A stretch of DNA of 64,000 bases from Pachysolen tannophilus NRRL Y-2460 (lineage: Eukaryota; Ascomycota; Pichiomycetes; Alaninales; Pachysolenaceae). Below, in pieces: positions 17,929-28,642 of the stretch. The stretch is from the NCBI GenBank assembly GCA_001661245.1, contig KV454013.1:1507435-1571434 (forward strand), given 5' to 3'. Numbering within the stretch: the first letter of the stretch is position 1; every line of letters begins with the position of its first letter. Under the pieces are notes generated by a model. That model saw nothing but the letters and a program-made list of their open reading frames with translations, searched no databases and was not told the origin of the DNA. A program made the position numbers and the translations under genes.

Positions 17929-19518
17929 TTTTCCAAAATCTCAATACCAAACTGATTAATCCTTTTTTTTTTTTTTTTTTTGGTTTTTGGTTTTTTTTTG
18001 CTTTAGCTTTGATTTGCTTTTCCTGTTCTTTCTCCTCACTAAACTAAGAATAAATGTTATCCCCACGGTTATTGATCTAATTTATGGTATTAACCCAGTT
18101 AACGATTAATAAATACCCGTACCAAAAGATGAAGCAAAACCCCCGTATCTGTTTGAAACAAACTATGTAAGTTGTATTAAGTAAGACCCACAAATTATCA
18201 ATTTTTATACTTTATTGCTCTCGAAGTATATCAAGAAGAACATATTGTTTCAAGATCAGGCATTTTTCAATAGTGCTTATCTTAACACACATTGACAAAA
18301 TAAAAAATAAAAAAAAAAAAAAAACAATAGTATTATTTATTTTCTTTTTTTTTTCTTTTTTATTGTACATGAAACTAGACTAATCTGGGATTAAGCTCAT
18401 TACAAACACTTAATCTCATTTTTAGTTTTCCTAAATAAAAAAAATTTCCAATCTTTCCTTCTTACTTGAAAGACAAATGAAACCCCTTCCTTGGTTGCAA
18501 AAAATATCAAATTGATTGACTGCACTTTTTGCATTAAGCGACATAATCAGCCACAAAAAAATAAAAAAGATAAAAGAAACATAGTTGATACCAAGCACAC
18601 TACCATCATTCCCCCCTTTTTATTATTATTATTATTTTTTGCTAACCCCTTTACCAAAGAAATTTCCTCTACCGACGATAACAAAGCAATCAATCGATCA
18701 ATCAATCAATCAATCAAAGAGTAAGAACTTCTTCATACGATGGAACATTGAAATTTGCTACAAAAAAAAAAAAAACGTATACTTAGTCTCCTTCATTATT
18801 ATCTTTATGAACAGTTTGCAAAACTAGTACTAGTGACCACAATATAATATAATATAATAAACGCTAAACTAGCAATTTCAACAAGGTTCTTAAATAGGAA
18901 GGGAAACAACAACAATTGCAGTTATTCTTAGCCACAGCGATAATCCATCCTTCTATACCCATACGATATGAAAATCAATCATCAATCAAAATTTGTAAAA
19001 TATAAACAAACCAACAAACAAAAACACTACATCTAGAGTTATCCTTAAAATTAAATATTATTATTATTTATTGTAGATCAAATAGTTAAATTAGATCGAT
19101 TTTTTTTAACCTTACAACAAAAGCAGTTACCGGATCGGGACCATAATGGTACGCTCCCACACTACCGTTGTTTTAAACTTCCCAATACAAAACATAAATC
19201 CAACAATGTAGTGCACTGGGAACTCGATGTGCTCAATTTGGAATTATTTTTCTTTACTTTATTTTTGGGTCCGGTTTTGGCCTATATTTTTTGGTTAGTG
19301 CTCATTTTTACGATAATAATACTTCAAATTACCCGCAGTTTTTAAAAATTTCTTTAAAATTTTTCAAAATTTTTCATTTGACGCAAAAAATTTTTCACTT
19401 TTTCTTCGCTGTAAATTGGCTCCAGTATAAATACTGTGTGGTATCCCCATGTAAGTTAATAATAATAGTTATTCTTGTGATTACAATTTAATTTATTGAA
19501 AATAAACAAACTGCAAAG
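17929..19518. promoter_or_regulatory. divergent intergenic region FAR1 / RPL9
   Basis: About 1.6 kb. FAR1 side: poly-T at 17961-17980 and TGAAACA at 18154-18160 within the palindrome GTTTGAAACAAAC. RPL9 side: CACTACC words at 18597-18604 and 19159-19166, the latter as CACTACCGTTGTTTT; a TATA-like TATAAATA near 19425. Also (AATC)n at about 18697-18715. Both strands were searched by eye for box C/D snoRNAs and tRNA B boxes without success. Confidence 0.6.
19159..19175 (+). promoter_or_regulatory. CACTAC element upstream of RPL9
   Basis: CACTACCGTTGTTTT lies about 350 bp before the RPL9 start and matches the RPS8/KTI11 copy CACTACTGTTGTTTT at all but one position. Confidence 0.45.
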
Positions 19519-20097
19519 ATGAAGTACATTCAAACTGATCAAACATTGGATATTCCAAAGGATGTTACTGTCCAGATAAATGCTAGAGTGGTAAAAGTTA
19601 CTGGACCAAGAGGTGAATTAACTAAGAACTTGAAACATATTGATGTTACATTTTCCAAGATTTCAGAGCGTTCTATTAGAATCACTGTTCATAACGGTGA
19701 TAGAAAACATGTTGCTGCTTTAAGAACAGTCAAGTCTTTAGTTGCCAATATGATTACTGGTGTTACTAAAGGTTATAAATACAAGATGAGATTGGTTTAT
19801 GCGCATTTCCCAATTAATGTTAATATCATTAATAATGATGATCAAGAATTTGTTGAAATTAGAAATTTCTTGGGAGACAAACAAGTTAGATTAGTTAAAA
19901 TCTTACCAGGTGTTACTGCTGAGATTTCAACTGCTCAAAAGGATGAATTGATCTTACATGGTAACTCTGTCGAAAATGTCTCACAAACTTGTGCTGATAT
20001 CCAACAAATCTGTCGTGTTAGAAACAAAGATATTCGTAAGTTCTTGGATGGTATCTACGTTTCCGAACGTGGTGTTATTGAAGATGCTGAAGCTTGA
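19519..20097 (+). CDS. RPL9: 60S ribosomal protein L9 (uL6)
   Basis: 192 residues, full family length. [87 protein letters not shown] and [42 protein letters not shown] are uL6 hallmarks, with the two-lobed repeat typical of the family. It binds 25S rRNA near the sarcin-ricin loop and GTPase centre. No intron is evident. Codon use is more biased than in neighbouring genes, as expected for high expression. Confidence 0.98.
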   Translation: MKYIQTDQTLDIPKDVTVQINARVVKVTGPRGELTKNLKHIDVTFSKISERSIRITVHNGDRKHVAALRTVKSLVANMITGVTKGYKYKMRLVYAHFPINVNIINNDDQEFVEIRNFLGDKQVRLVKILPGVTAEISTAQKDELILHGNSVENVSQTCADIQQICRVRNKDIRKFLDGIYVSERGVIEDAEA

Positions 20098-20606
20098 ATA
20101 TTTTTTTTTTTGTTTGTTATTGTCTCTTTTTTTGTTTTATTTCATTTTATTTGGTATATAATAATGATTTTGGTTTTGTTTGGTTTTTATACACATTTAT
20201 GTGGATCATTAAAGTGCTCAGTTTAATAAAGAGCCCATATGATCTCACACTGTAAAATTGCTGGTGTGGAAGATGATTTTAAAGGAAAGAAAAGAAAAAT
20301 CAGGTTTATTTTTTTTTTTTTTTTTTTTGCTTTATTCTTATCTTCTCATCGGGTCCTACATTAAGTAAAAGAAAGCATATACTTTAACCTCTAATGACTT
20401 TCTACTTATATCTTTTACCTTTTAATATCCTTTTAACGAAAATTAGTTTTGAAAAGTTTTTTTGAGTTTTATCTTAGTTGAGGTCAAACATTAAAAAGAT
20501 TTGGAAAAAAGGTTTTTATAAAAGTGAAATTTTTTTTATTTTTATATTTCTATACTATATATATATATTTTATATAATAATACTAATTAAAGAACATGAT
20601 AAAGAT
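20098..20606. promoter_or_regulatory. RPL9 3' region and DPH4 upstream region
   Basis: Contains a CACAC...GTGTG inverted repeat at about 20251-20269 after RPL9, poly-T at 20308-20329 and a TATATA stretch at 20556-20566 near the DPH4 start. No other gene seen. Confidence 0.5.
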
Positions 20607-21155
20607 ATGACAGAGAATAATGAGAACCCGAATACAAATAAGTTAACTTATAGCAAGACTTATTATGAGTTACTAGAAGTATCTTCAGAGTCTTCGTTGG
20701 CAGATATTAAGAAATCGTACAAGTCGAAATTACTTTTCCATCATCCAGATAAACATAGTTTAATAGAAGAAAGACAAAATGATAATGGAAATAATAAGGA
20801 CATAATTCAATTATTACAAAAAGCTTATAAAACTCTCACAGTTCCGGTATTGAAAAAACAATATGATGAAATGCTATCAAAGAATTTTTTAAAAATTGGT
20901 ATTGTTAACGATGGAGAAGGATTGGATTTATACGATTTAGATGATTTTGAAATTATTGATACACCAGATGACAAAGTTCAGTTTGTTAAAAATTGTCCAC
21001 GGTGTACCAGCGAAGATAGTTTTGTATTAACCGAAGATGATCTTCTTAATAATGGGACTAAAGTTAATGAGGATGATAACGAATTCCAACTTGTTGTCCA
21101 ATGTAATAGTTGTAGTTTATGGTTAAAAGTACGGTATTTTGATCAAGGAAATTAA
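20607..21155 (+). CDS. DPH4: Dph4/Jjj3, J protein with CSL zinc finger
   Basis: 182 residues from ATG 20607 (MTENNENPNT). The upstream in-frame extension is a hydrophobic AT-rich translation and is not part of the protein. The J domain includes YYELLEVSSESSLADIKKSYKSKLLFHHPDKHS with the HPD triad at residues 46-48. The C-terminal half has CPRC and CNSCSLWLKVRY, the CSL-type zinc finger also present in Kti11. Dph4 helps Dph1-Dph3 in the first step of diphthamide synthesis on eEF2, probably by Hsp70 recruitment or iron handling. It converges on the hydrolase gene downstream. Confidence 0.93.
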   Translation: MTENNENPNTNKLTYSKTYYELLEVSSESSLADIKKSYKSKLLFHHPDKHSLIEERQNDNGNNKDIIQLLQKAYKTLTVPVLKKQYDEMLSKNFLKIGIVNDGEGLDLYDLDDFEIIDTPDDKVQFVKNCPRCTSEDSFVLTEDDLLNNGTKVNEDDNEFQLVVQCNSCSLWLKVRYFDQGN

Positions 21156-21258
21156 GAAAAAAAAAAATAAAATAAAAAAATAAAAATGAAAATTTTATTC
21201 ACATATGTACAAGCTAAATGACTATTAACTGTAGAATATTATATATAATATGATGAAA

Positions 21259-23460
21259 TTATACACTTGCCAGAACTCGTCTTTTTTCTTCATCAAATAC
21301 ACATCTTAAACTTCTGCCCATAGCATCGAAATCGGTCATCAAACTTACATGGCCACAATCACTAACAAATTTACCATCAACTTTAAATCCTCTCTTCATA
21401 GGCATTAACCATTTTTGATGAACAACACCATCACCTGGACCATAATAAAAATCAAACCAATTTCCATCTTCAATATCCTTTTCAGTTTTAATTCTTGAAC
21501 CTCTTAATGAAGGTACTTTGTTACCAAATACCACTGCCAATGGAGGGTAATTTATATCTTCTCTATACTCTAATTTTTCTAAAAAATCTTTAGTCTCACC
21601 TAAAGTTCTAGTCAAATATTCAACAGCATCTTCATATGAAGTTCTAAAATCTGTTAATTTTTCAACAATGGTTGGATGTGCAGAATGATCGTTATTATAA
21701 GTGTTAACAGTACCACCATGACGTCTCAATGATTCTAACTCAGAAGGAGATATTTTGCCATTCTTAAGATCATCTTCTAAAGCTTTTCTTCTCTTGGAAA
21801 CTAAAGGACTCAAATTATAATTGATCCAATTATTAACATCAAAGAAATCTAATATAAATTTTTCATTGGAATATTTTTTAACAAATAATTCACCATGTAA
21901 GGGTAAAAATACAAAACTAGATCTCATCATAAAATTAACCTCTGCTGTCAAAATTTTATCACTTAACAAGACGTCATCTCCAAATCTAATTGGACCTAAA
22001 ACATTTGGACATTCAGATGGAACTCCAACATAGATTAAAGACCTAAACAATTCAGGGTTTTCATTTAATACATAATGAGAAATTAAACCACCCATAGAAT
22101 GACTAATAACTATAGATCCCCTTTTACCATTTTTATCATAAATTTCTTTTAAAAGTTTTCCAAGTTTTGCAGCATTTATATGGGAAGATAATCTCCAGTC
22201 ATAACCAAAATCATGGACTGTAGTTTTTGGATTTGCTTCTAATCTTTTGATAAGTTTTTTCGAAATATCAATTGGTCCAATATGAGTAAGCATTCCATCT
22301 GGGTAAATTGTTTTTTCAACATTTAACTCATCTTCAATTTTTGGGCCAATATATAAATCTATTTTTCTTAAATTAAATCCTGCTTTTATTGGTATCCAAA
22401 GTCTTCTATGTGTCTTTGCATCTCTTAAAATACTACCTCTATAACCTCCCAATATGACAATATCACCTTCTAATTCATCATAGATCGATTCATAATCTGG
22501 TTTTTCTTCATCTTTGATTTTATTTAATAAATCAATTGAAGGAGTCAAAGCTTTACGAATGGCTCTAAACCTACTATTATCTACTCCTTTATAATTTTTG
22601 AACAAGTATTGTTCTTCAATTGTACTAATAGATTCTTGTCTTGCTAATTTTAAATTCAATTCTTCTTTAGAGATATTTTTAAAAGCTTCTTCTAAATCCT
22701 CATCTTCTTCATCACTATCATAATTTTTTTCCAAGAATGGTATCTTTATTGAAGGTAATGATTTTGTAGAAATAGAATTTCCAAATGGTAATTGAAGTGA
22801 AAAAATTTTGTGTTCATCATTTTTATTAACAATTTTTTCATCTTCATTTCTAGTAACATTATTATCAACTTTCCCTGTAACATTACTTTTATCCAAGGGA
22901 AACTGCAAGTTTTGACGACTACGTGTAGTATGAACCACTGGAGAACCTCCTATGATTGAAGATGCATCATTTCTTGATATACGAGGTCTTGCAGTTTTAA
23001 GTTTATCCTTTGCTTCCTCACGGTGTTCTTCACCGTCATAAATTTCATTACTCTCTGTAGATGTCAATGAATCACTTGAACTTCTCACTAAATTGGTGTC
23101 AAGCGAGTATGGAACACGGACATTAGTATTACTATTGCTATTATTATTACCATTACCATTGCCCTGAATATCATTGTTATTATTATTAGGATTAATCTCC
23201 GAATCATCACTGTTGCTTCTACGCAACAATTCATTTGATAAAGCACGCGCTCTACTCAATATACCACCACCACCACATTGTCCATTATTATTCGGAGGAG
23301 CCAACGTCGTACTTCCACCAAAAGCATCTTTAAATCCAAATGAAACACTACTGCTTCCACTATTACTTTTACGATGTTCACGATCATTATTATCTTTACT
23401 GCGGTTAAACTTAAACGTTCCTGAAGACGGAGACGACAATTTTTTAAACACTGATTTCAT
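21259..23460 (-). CDS. LCAT-like alpha/beta hydrolase, function unknown
   Basis: 733 residues. The N-terminal 230 residues are Ser/Asn-rich and probably disordered. The catalytic part begins near IVILGGYRGSILRD and carries YPDGMLTHIGP, HDFGYDWRLSSH, a nucleophile elbow SHSMGG, YVGVPSECPNVLGP and, late, GPGDGVVH and SDCGHVSLM, which could supply the acid and His of the triad. GYDWRLS and the elbow are lecithin-cholesterol acyltransferase (LACT) fold motifs. There is no signal peptide or membrane segment, unlike the acyltransferase Lro1, so a cytosolic or peripheral lipid hydrolase/acyltransferase is likely. I do not assign a symbol. It lies 3' to 3' with DPH4. Confidence 0.8.
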   Translation of the reverse strand: MKSVFKKLSSPSSGTFKFNRSKDNNDREHRKSNSGSSSVSFGFKDAFGGSTTLAPPNNNGQCGGGGILSRARALSNELLRRSNSDDSEINPNNNNNDIQGNGNGNNNSNSNTNVRVPYSLDTNLVRSSSDSLTSTESNEIYDGEEHREEAKDKLKTARPRISRNDASSIIGGSPVVHTTRSRQNLQFPLDKSNVTGKVDNNVTRNEDEKIVNKNDEHKIFSLQLPFGNSISTKSLPSIKIPFLEKNYDSDEEDEDLEEAFKNISKEELNLKLARQESISTIEEQYLFKNYKGVDNSRFRAIRKALTPSIDLLNKIKDEEKPDYESIYDELEGDIVILGGYRGSILRDAKTHRRLWIPIKAGFNLRKIDLYIGPKIEDELNVEKTIYPDGMLTHIGPIDISKKLIKRLEANPKTTVHDFGYDWRLSSHINAAKLGKLLKEIYDKNGKRGSIVISHSMGGLISHYVLNENPELFRSLIYVGVPSECPNVLGPIRFGDDVLLSDKILTAEVNFMMRSSFVFLPLHGELFVKKYSNEKFILDFFDVNNWINYNLSPLVSKRRKALEDDLKNGKISPSELESLRRHGGTVNTYNNDHSAHPTIVEKLTDFRTSYEDAVEYLTRTLGETKDFLEKLEYREDINYPPLAVVFGNKVPSLRGSRIKTEKDIEDGNWFDFYYGPGDGVVHQKWLMPMKRGFKVDGKFVSDCGHVSLMTDFDAMGRSLRCVFDEEKRRVLASV

Positions 23461-23862
23461 CCTAAAATATAAACTTTATCATTACTTCTTTATTCATTCA
23501 AAACAAAATCTTAAAATTACCAATCTTCAACCTTCAATCTTTTTTCTTTCAACTTTTTATCTTTTAATATCATTCGAAATTATATATTGCTCATTGGTGA
23601 AAATGGTTACCAAGCCCGCGGGAAACCTTTAGGGGCTTGCTTCACATAGCAAATCAGCGTGTAAATATAGTTGAAAATCCAACAAATAATTAAAAATAAT
23701 TAAGAGATATATAGTTGATTGATGAGATAATTAATAAGAAGAATTAAATCCATCAGGAATTGATTAATTATTCTTTTTAGTTAAAAAGAAGAAAAGAAAA
23801 GAGAATTAGGGGTTTCTTTTTTTTTGTTTGTTTGTTTGTTTTTGGTTGTGGTAAAATTTAAG
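23461..23862. promoter_or_regulatory. divergent promoter hydrolase / complex I subunit
   Basis: Includes a CAAGCCC (23611-23617) ... GGGCTTG (23633-23639) inverted repeat with CCGCGG in the loop, in AT-rich surroundings. A GTTT repeat (about 23825-23842) precedes the start codon of the plus-strand gene. Confidence 0.5.
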
Positions 23863-24186
23863 ATGTCACCGCCAGTTGTTCCATTTTCTGCACAAAATGT
23901 TAAATTAGTTTCTTCATTATATCGGCGTTCTTTAAGAACAACAAGAGATTGGATTAATAGACCGGATTTATATAGGTTGAAGGCACTAGAAATTAGAAAC
24001 CTTTTTGAAGCAAACAGACTGGTTGAAGATCCAAACAAATTGAAGACGATATTGGATGATGCTGAAAGTTTGTTGACAAGTTATGCTCATCCGGATCCAA
24101 TTATACCTCCATGTAGACCTGGCGGTACGAGATTTGAAAGAAATATTCCTCCAAGAAGTGATACGATGGTTCCAAGTGATGTCTGA
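23863..24186 (+). CDS. mitochondrial complex I LYR subunit (B22/NDUFB9-like)
   Basis: 107 residues from ATG 23863 (MSPPVVPFSAQNVKL). LYR-type motif SLYRRSLRTTRDWI near the N terminus, then IRNLFEANRLVEDPNKLKTILDDAE and the C-terminal HPDPIIPPCRPGGTRFERNIPP, which corresponds to the PGG-x-x-(F/Y)ER block of NDUFB9. The family binds the acyl-carrier protein on the matrix side of the membrane arm of NADH:ubiquinone oxidoreductase. Its presence means this yeast keeps a proton-pumping complex I, unlike Saccharomyces. Confidence 0.88.
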   Translation: MSPPVVPFSAQNVKLVSSLYRRSLRTTRDWINRPDLYRLKALEIRNLFEANRLVEDPNKLKTILDDAESLLTSYAHPDPIIPPCRPGGTRFERNIPPRSDTMVPSDV

Positions 24187-24874
24187 GCAGATGGATAGAC
24201 TTTGACTGCTGAAACCCTTTTTACCTTTTTATCCTATTTATTTATTTATTTATTTATTTATTTATTCTATTTATTCTATTTATTTATCAAATATACACGT
24301 TTTACTCTCTAGGAATTGATGAGAACCATAACACACACAGAATCCTGTAGACTAAACCACTTTCTCTTCAATCTAAAGAGGTTTGTTTTGTAGAGCATAG
24401 TTTCAGCTTTGGAATCTTCAATTACCAAAAAAAAAGAACGGTCGTTTGTGGCTTACCAATTGGTATCATTTAGATGTTGATTATAACAAAAGAGCTTTTC
24501 AAGTAGAAACATATTTGTGAATGGTTTAGTTTATGAATATTAATCATCCAAGGGCGCTACGGTAGAGAAGATAAGAGAGGAAGAGTTCTATTGATATATT
24601 GTATCTATGTGCTTGAGTCTATAGAGATCTGGATGTATGTGTATAAATATTATTGATTGGCCCTGGTGTTTTTTGCATTTTCAACAAAGAATTTTTTAAT
24701 CAATTAGTTTATTGTTTAATCATATTTAAGCTTGATAATTTATATATCTAACTTGATTAGATTTTTTTTGCCGTTCATTGCTTGTGAGAAAGAAGAAGAA
24801 AGGAGTTTTTTTTTTTATTTTTATTTTTAATTTTTTTTATTTTATTTGGTTGTTACTAGTTGTTGTTGGAAAAA
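24187..24874. promoter_or_regulatory. intergenic: LYR gene 3' end and RGR1 promoter
   Basis: A (TTTA)n microsatellite follows the LYR gene (about 24234-24266). A TTGATGA at 24317-24323 resembles box C but no matching D box follows. The region ends in poly-T before RGR1. No gene seen. Confidence 0.5.
24234..24266. repeat. (TTTA)n microsatellite
   Basis: Eight tandem units in the 3' flank of the LYR gene. Confidence 0.9.
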
Positions 24875-27800
24875 ATGGATCAAGATGATAATTTGGGGAA
24901 GCAAGTTCAGGAAAAGGAAGCTCTTTCAACGACATTATCAGGAGTTGCTTCAGCATCAATAGCGGCTCCTCCTATTCCTCATATAACTACAAACATAGTA
25001 CCACTTTCTACAATTTTGAAAAATTATTCAGAACATTCATATAAAGAATTAACACAGTTATTAATAACTTTACAATCAACTACAACTTCAGATTTAGTGA
25101 AAAAAAAAAATTATTGGAATTATTAGTTAAGTTTAGAGAAAATTTTATTAGACTTTATGTATTAACAAAATGGTCAAGATATGCTGAAAATTTTACAAAA
25201 TTAATAGATTTACTCAATTGGTTAAGAATGATTATTGAATCTATATCTTCAAATCCTATTTGGGGATTAAAAAATTTAAGTAATTCTTTAACAAGCGCAA
25301 AATTACCAAATCCTGATTTAATTACAGCTTTAGAAGTATTAGTTAAAGGAAGACCACAATTACCATCATATAATTTTATTAAACAAGATAGTTTATCTGC
25401 ATCAACAATTTTGAAAACTTTAAAAAATTTGAATGTTATATTATCATTAAGACTTAGTTTAATACAAAGTTTACCAAAAAAATTTTATAATTATACAGTT
25501 AAAGATGGAAGATGTTATTTCAATATTCCAAAAGGTTTCCAATGTTGTGTTTCTTTAGCAAATGATGATGTTAATAATTCACAATTTTTTTTAATTGATT
25601 TTAAATTTAATTTCATTTTTAAAGATAATATAATTGTATATAATGATGAAATAACAAAATTACCTACAGTCACTCATGAAAGAGTGGAAAATTTATCAAA
25701 TCAATTATTACAGGCAAATAGATTAAATTCAAGTGGTGGATTGAATGAATTATATAAATTTTTGCATAATTTCACCTTAAATTATAAATTATATTTAATT
25801 CATCGTCAATTAATTTTAATGAGAATAGGTTATTGGAAATCACAAATTAATCATACATATAACGCTGATAAAAACATTATTATTATAAATTATTGGGTTA
25901 AGAGTACTCAAAAGAAAAATCTGAAATCATATTTCGAATTAAGCGTTTTGAATGATGAATTAGTATTGAAGTGGATTAAAGATGGAATATTAATTGAAAC
26001 AATACAAACTTTTGAAGATGAAAATGAATTTTGTATTGAAAAAATTGTAACCAAATTCACAGAAGAACATGTCAAAAAATTAATGTTTAGCATATATGAT
26101 GAGTTATTAGTATTGACAAATGATAACACCAATAAGGTTCAAATAAAAGAAACAGATAACACCCCTCAATTAATGTTGGAATTATTGTCAATGAAATTCA
26201 CAACTTTTTCAATTTCGCCATTATCAGGATTAATTTATTTCATCAATCCATCACCTTTAGTTGCTTCTTTTGTTACCTTATTGAATCAAGATTTACAAGA
26301 AAACTTGAATAAACTTGCAATTAGATTGTTATCTTTATCTTTAGAAACTAGAGTTGAGCGTTTGAACTCTATGATGTCTTCAACTGGCTGGTTTCAAAGT
26401 AAAATTGTTAAATTATCAGGTGAAGAAGAATCCAAACTTACAAGTACAAAGCTTTTAAATTCTATTCAGTATTTCAAACGTAAAGATTGGCCACAAGGTT
26501 GGTTTTTAGTTGCCAGTATCAATGTAAATACTACTGATAATCTCAATTGGTTTGTTTGTAGAATCAAGTCATATTTGGGAAACTGGTCGATTCAGTGGTA
26601 TGAGAAGTTGGATATCTTGTCTTTGCTTAAAAATACAAATGATACTGCTGATGGTTTAGTCGATCATGATACATTGAGTGCTTTGGCCGAATTGTCAACT
26701 TCTAAATTATTATCACATATAATTGTTGAAGAATTAGAAAACAGTGGTGCTAAATTGAAGATGATCAACAGTAATATTAAGAAAGGAATTTTAGACCTCT
26801 TCATGGAAGATGGAAACCTTGATAGTAAAGAACCATTCTTGATAGTGGAAAATGGGTCTTTTTTCAAAATTCCAAATGCTTCAAGTTCTATTTTCATTAA
26901 AATTAAATTATTATCGTCAAATAATTTAAAAATTGTAATATATGGTAGGTTGAAAAATTTTAAAATGAATAGTTTAAATGAGACTATTCAAGAAAGAAAT
27001 CAAAATGATGATGATATGATTTCTGAAGAAAATTCTCAACAGGATGATCAGGAGCAGGCAAGTTTAAATTATGATTCATCGACGAGTATTTTCAAAATTA
27101 TTTCAATTGTTAATGGTAATTTCATAACAAGTAATAATGTCAACTCGATAAATGCAATTAACAACATTCCAAATGTTATGTCATCAATAAATAATAATCG
27201 TAAAAACACACATAATAATGTTGGTAATAACAGTAATAGGAATATTGTTAATAATCATAATGTGAATAATAATAAAGTTTTGAAAAATTCATTAAGATTG
27301 ATTTCAAGATTTTCCAAGATAGTCACATTGATTCAAAATATTTCTACAGAAGAATCTGTTAAGATTATCAGGAATACTTTGAAAACTATTGAATTTCAAT
27401 ATGGGGGTGATGATCAAAAAACAGCTCCTCAAACAGCTACTCTTAGTATATTAGATCCTATCAATAAGAGTGGTTCGAAAAGATCTTTTGCTCCTAAATT
27501 TTCCTCTTTGCTGTCGAATTTTGAATTAAAACTTTCAGAATCAAATCCTCATCAAATATCACTTTTACAATTGACAAATTTGATGAACAAAGTAGGTATA
27601 TTACCAATGTTAAAAGTTTTAAAATTGACGTTACCAATTGTTGAGTCACTATCATGTTTAAATAAATTTAAAGATGACATGGTATTTATTAACGAAGATG
27701 ATACTTTAAAGAAATTTCCAGTCCTTACATTCAGACCACTTTGTTACGAATCCAATTTGTTCAATATATTATATAATGTAATGAAACCTTCAGAACCTAC

Positions 27801-28206
27801 AAAGAGGAAGGCAAAGAAATCAACTGGTAATAATATGGAAAATCAAAAGACATACGAAAAATTATCCTTTTCGTTGACAATTGAGTTGAAAAATTCTAGA
27901 AACAAAGATATAATCTATTTACATTCACAAACTTCAGCTACATCATCCCTCCAATATCAACCCCAGATTTTAAAAGACATTTTCAGTGGTAAAATCAAAT
28001 TTCCAAATTCGATTCCGTTGGATTCAGGTATCGCTTGCGAGTACAAAAACTGTTACGACTTGATAAACTGGATCCACGACAAGATATGCACCTATTACTT
28101 GGGCTTAAAAGATGAGGACACTATAAACAGCACTGGCACTGTCGCCATCGGTAACAGTAATAACCACGATCAAAGCTCCATCAATAATAACGGTATCAAG
28201 GTTTGA
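24875..28206 (+). CDS. RGR1: Mediator subunit Med14/Rgr1, frame broken at a poly-A run
   Basis: The gene reads from ATG 24875 (MDQDDNLGKQ) to about 25098 and continues in another frame to 28206. The N-terminal part has PLSTILKNYSEHSYKELTQLL and the next part LLVKFRENFIRLYVLTKWSR, which are contiguous in Med14. The two frames meet in a run of 11 A at 25100-25110; 12 A (or 9) would join them without any other change. About 1110 residues when read through. Later parts have YFNIPKGFQCCVSLAND and Asn-rich linkers (near 27130-27270). Med14 is the backbone connecting head, middle and tail of Mediator in the nucleus and is essential in yeast, so a real null is unlikely: a homopolymer sequencing error is the simplest reading. 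Confidence 0.85.
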
Positions 28207-28642
28207 AAAAAAAAAAAAAATTTGTAAATCCCCATTTTTGTTGTACTATCTCACTTATTCCATCACTTTATTTCCTTGTGTATTTTACCGTATAGTCAAC
28301 TAATTACTAATATAACTCACAAAAATCATCCTCAATAACACTATACCTGTATTCCAACTCGTTCCATCTAGTCTTTCATCTGATCTTCATCACTGCTTCG
28401 AAGAAAAGATCCAAAAAAGAGGTCAGATCGTGCTCCGCGACATATGTCGTTTTTTCGCGGCGGACATGTGTCATTTTCCTTTAATTCTGGAAAAATCTTC
28501 GAAGACGACAAAAATACTTAAAATACTTCTTTTTATAAGGGTATAAAATTAAAACAACTATAAAATAGTACGAGGTCAATCCACTGCTATATAATTGAAT
28601 TTTGTTATATCAGTCAATCAGAAGCTCGTTGTTATTTGGAAG
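28207..28642. promoter_or_regulatory. RGR1 3' region and SBA1 promoter
   Basis: Holds CCGCGA/TCGCGG inverted repeats (28435-28440, 28455-28460), two GACATRTGTC palindromes (28439-28448, 28463-28472) and heat-shock-element-like sequence at 28396-28404 and 28485-28504. Confidence 0.6.
28485..28504. promoter_or_regulatory. gapped heat-shock element upstream of SBA1
   Basis: TTCTGGAA followed by TTCGAAG gives alternating TTC and GAA units with one spacer out of register; a further TTCGAAGAA lies at 28396-28404. Fits Hsf1 control of an Hsp90 co-chaperone. Confidence 0.5.

Noticed and set aside
18491-18827. overlapping short frames in the FAR1/RPL9 gap
   Set aside because: Two different frames over (AATC)n and poly-A sequence without any conserved block.
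19450-19518. possible 5'-UTR intron of RPL9 (GTAAGTTA at 19451)
   Set aside because: No branch point and only about 65 bp to the ATG; no convincing acceptor.
24317-24380. TTGATGA box-C-like sequence in the LYR/RGR1 gap
   Set aside because: No CTGA box D follows within about 100 bases and no rRNA complementarity was recognised.
28435-28472. hairpin before SBA1 as a small RNA gene
   Set aside because: The inverted repeats are short palindromic words better explained as protein-binding sites.
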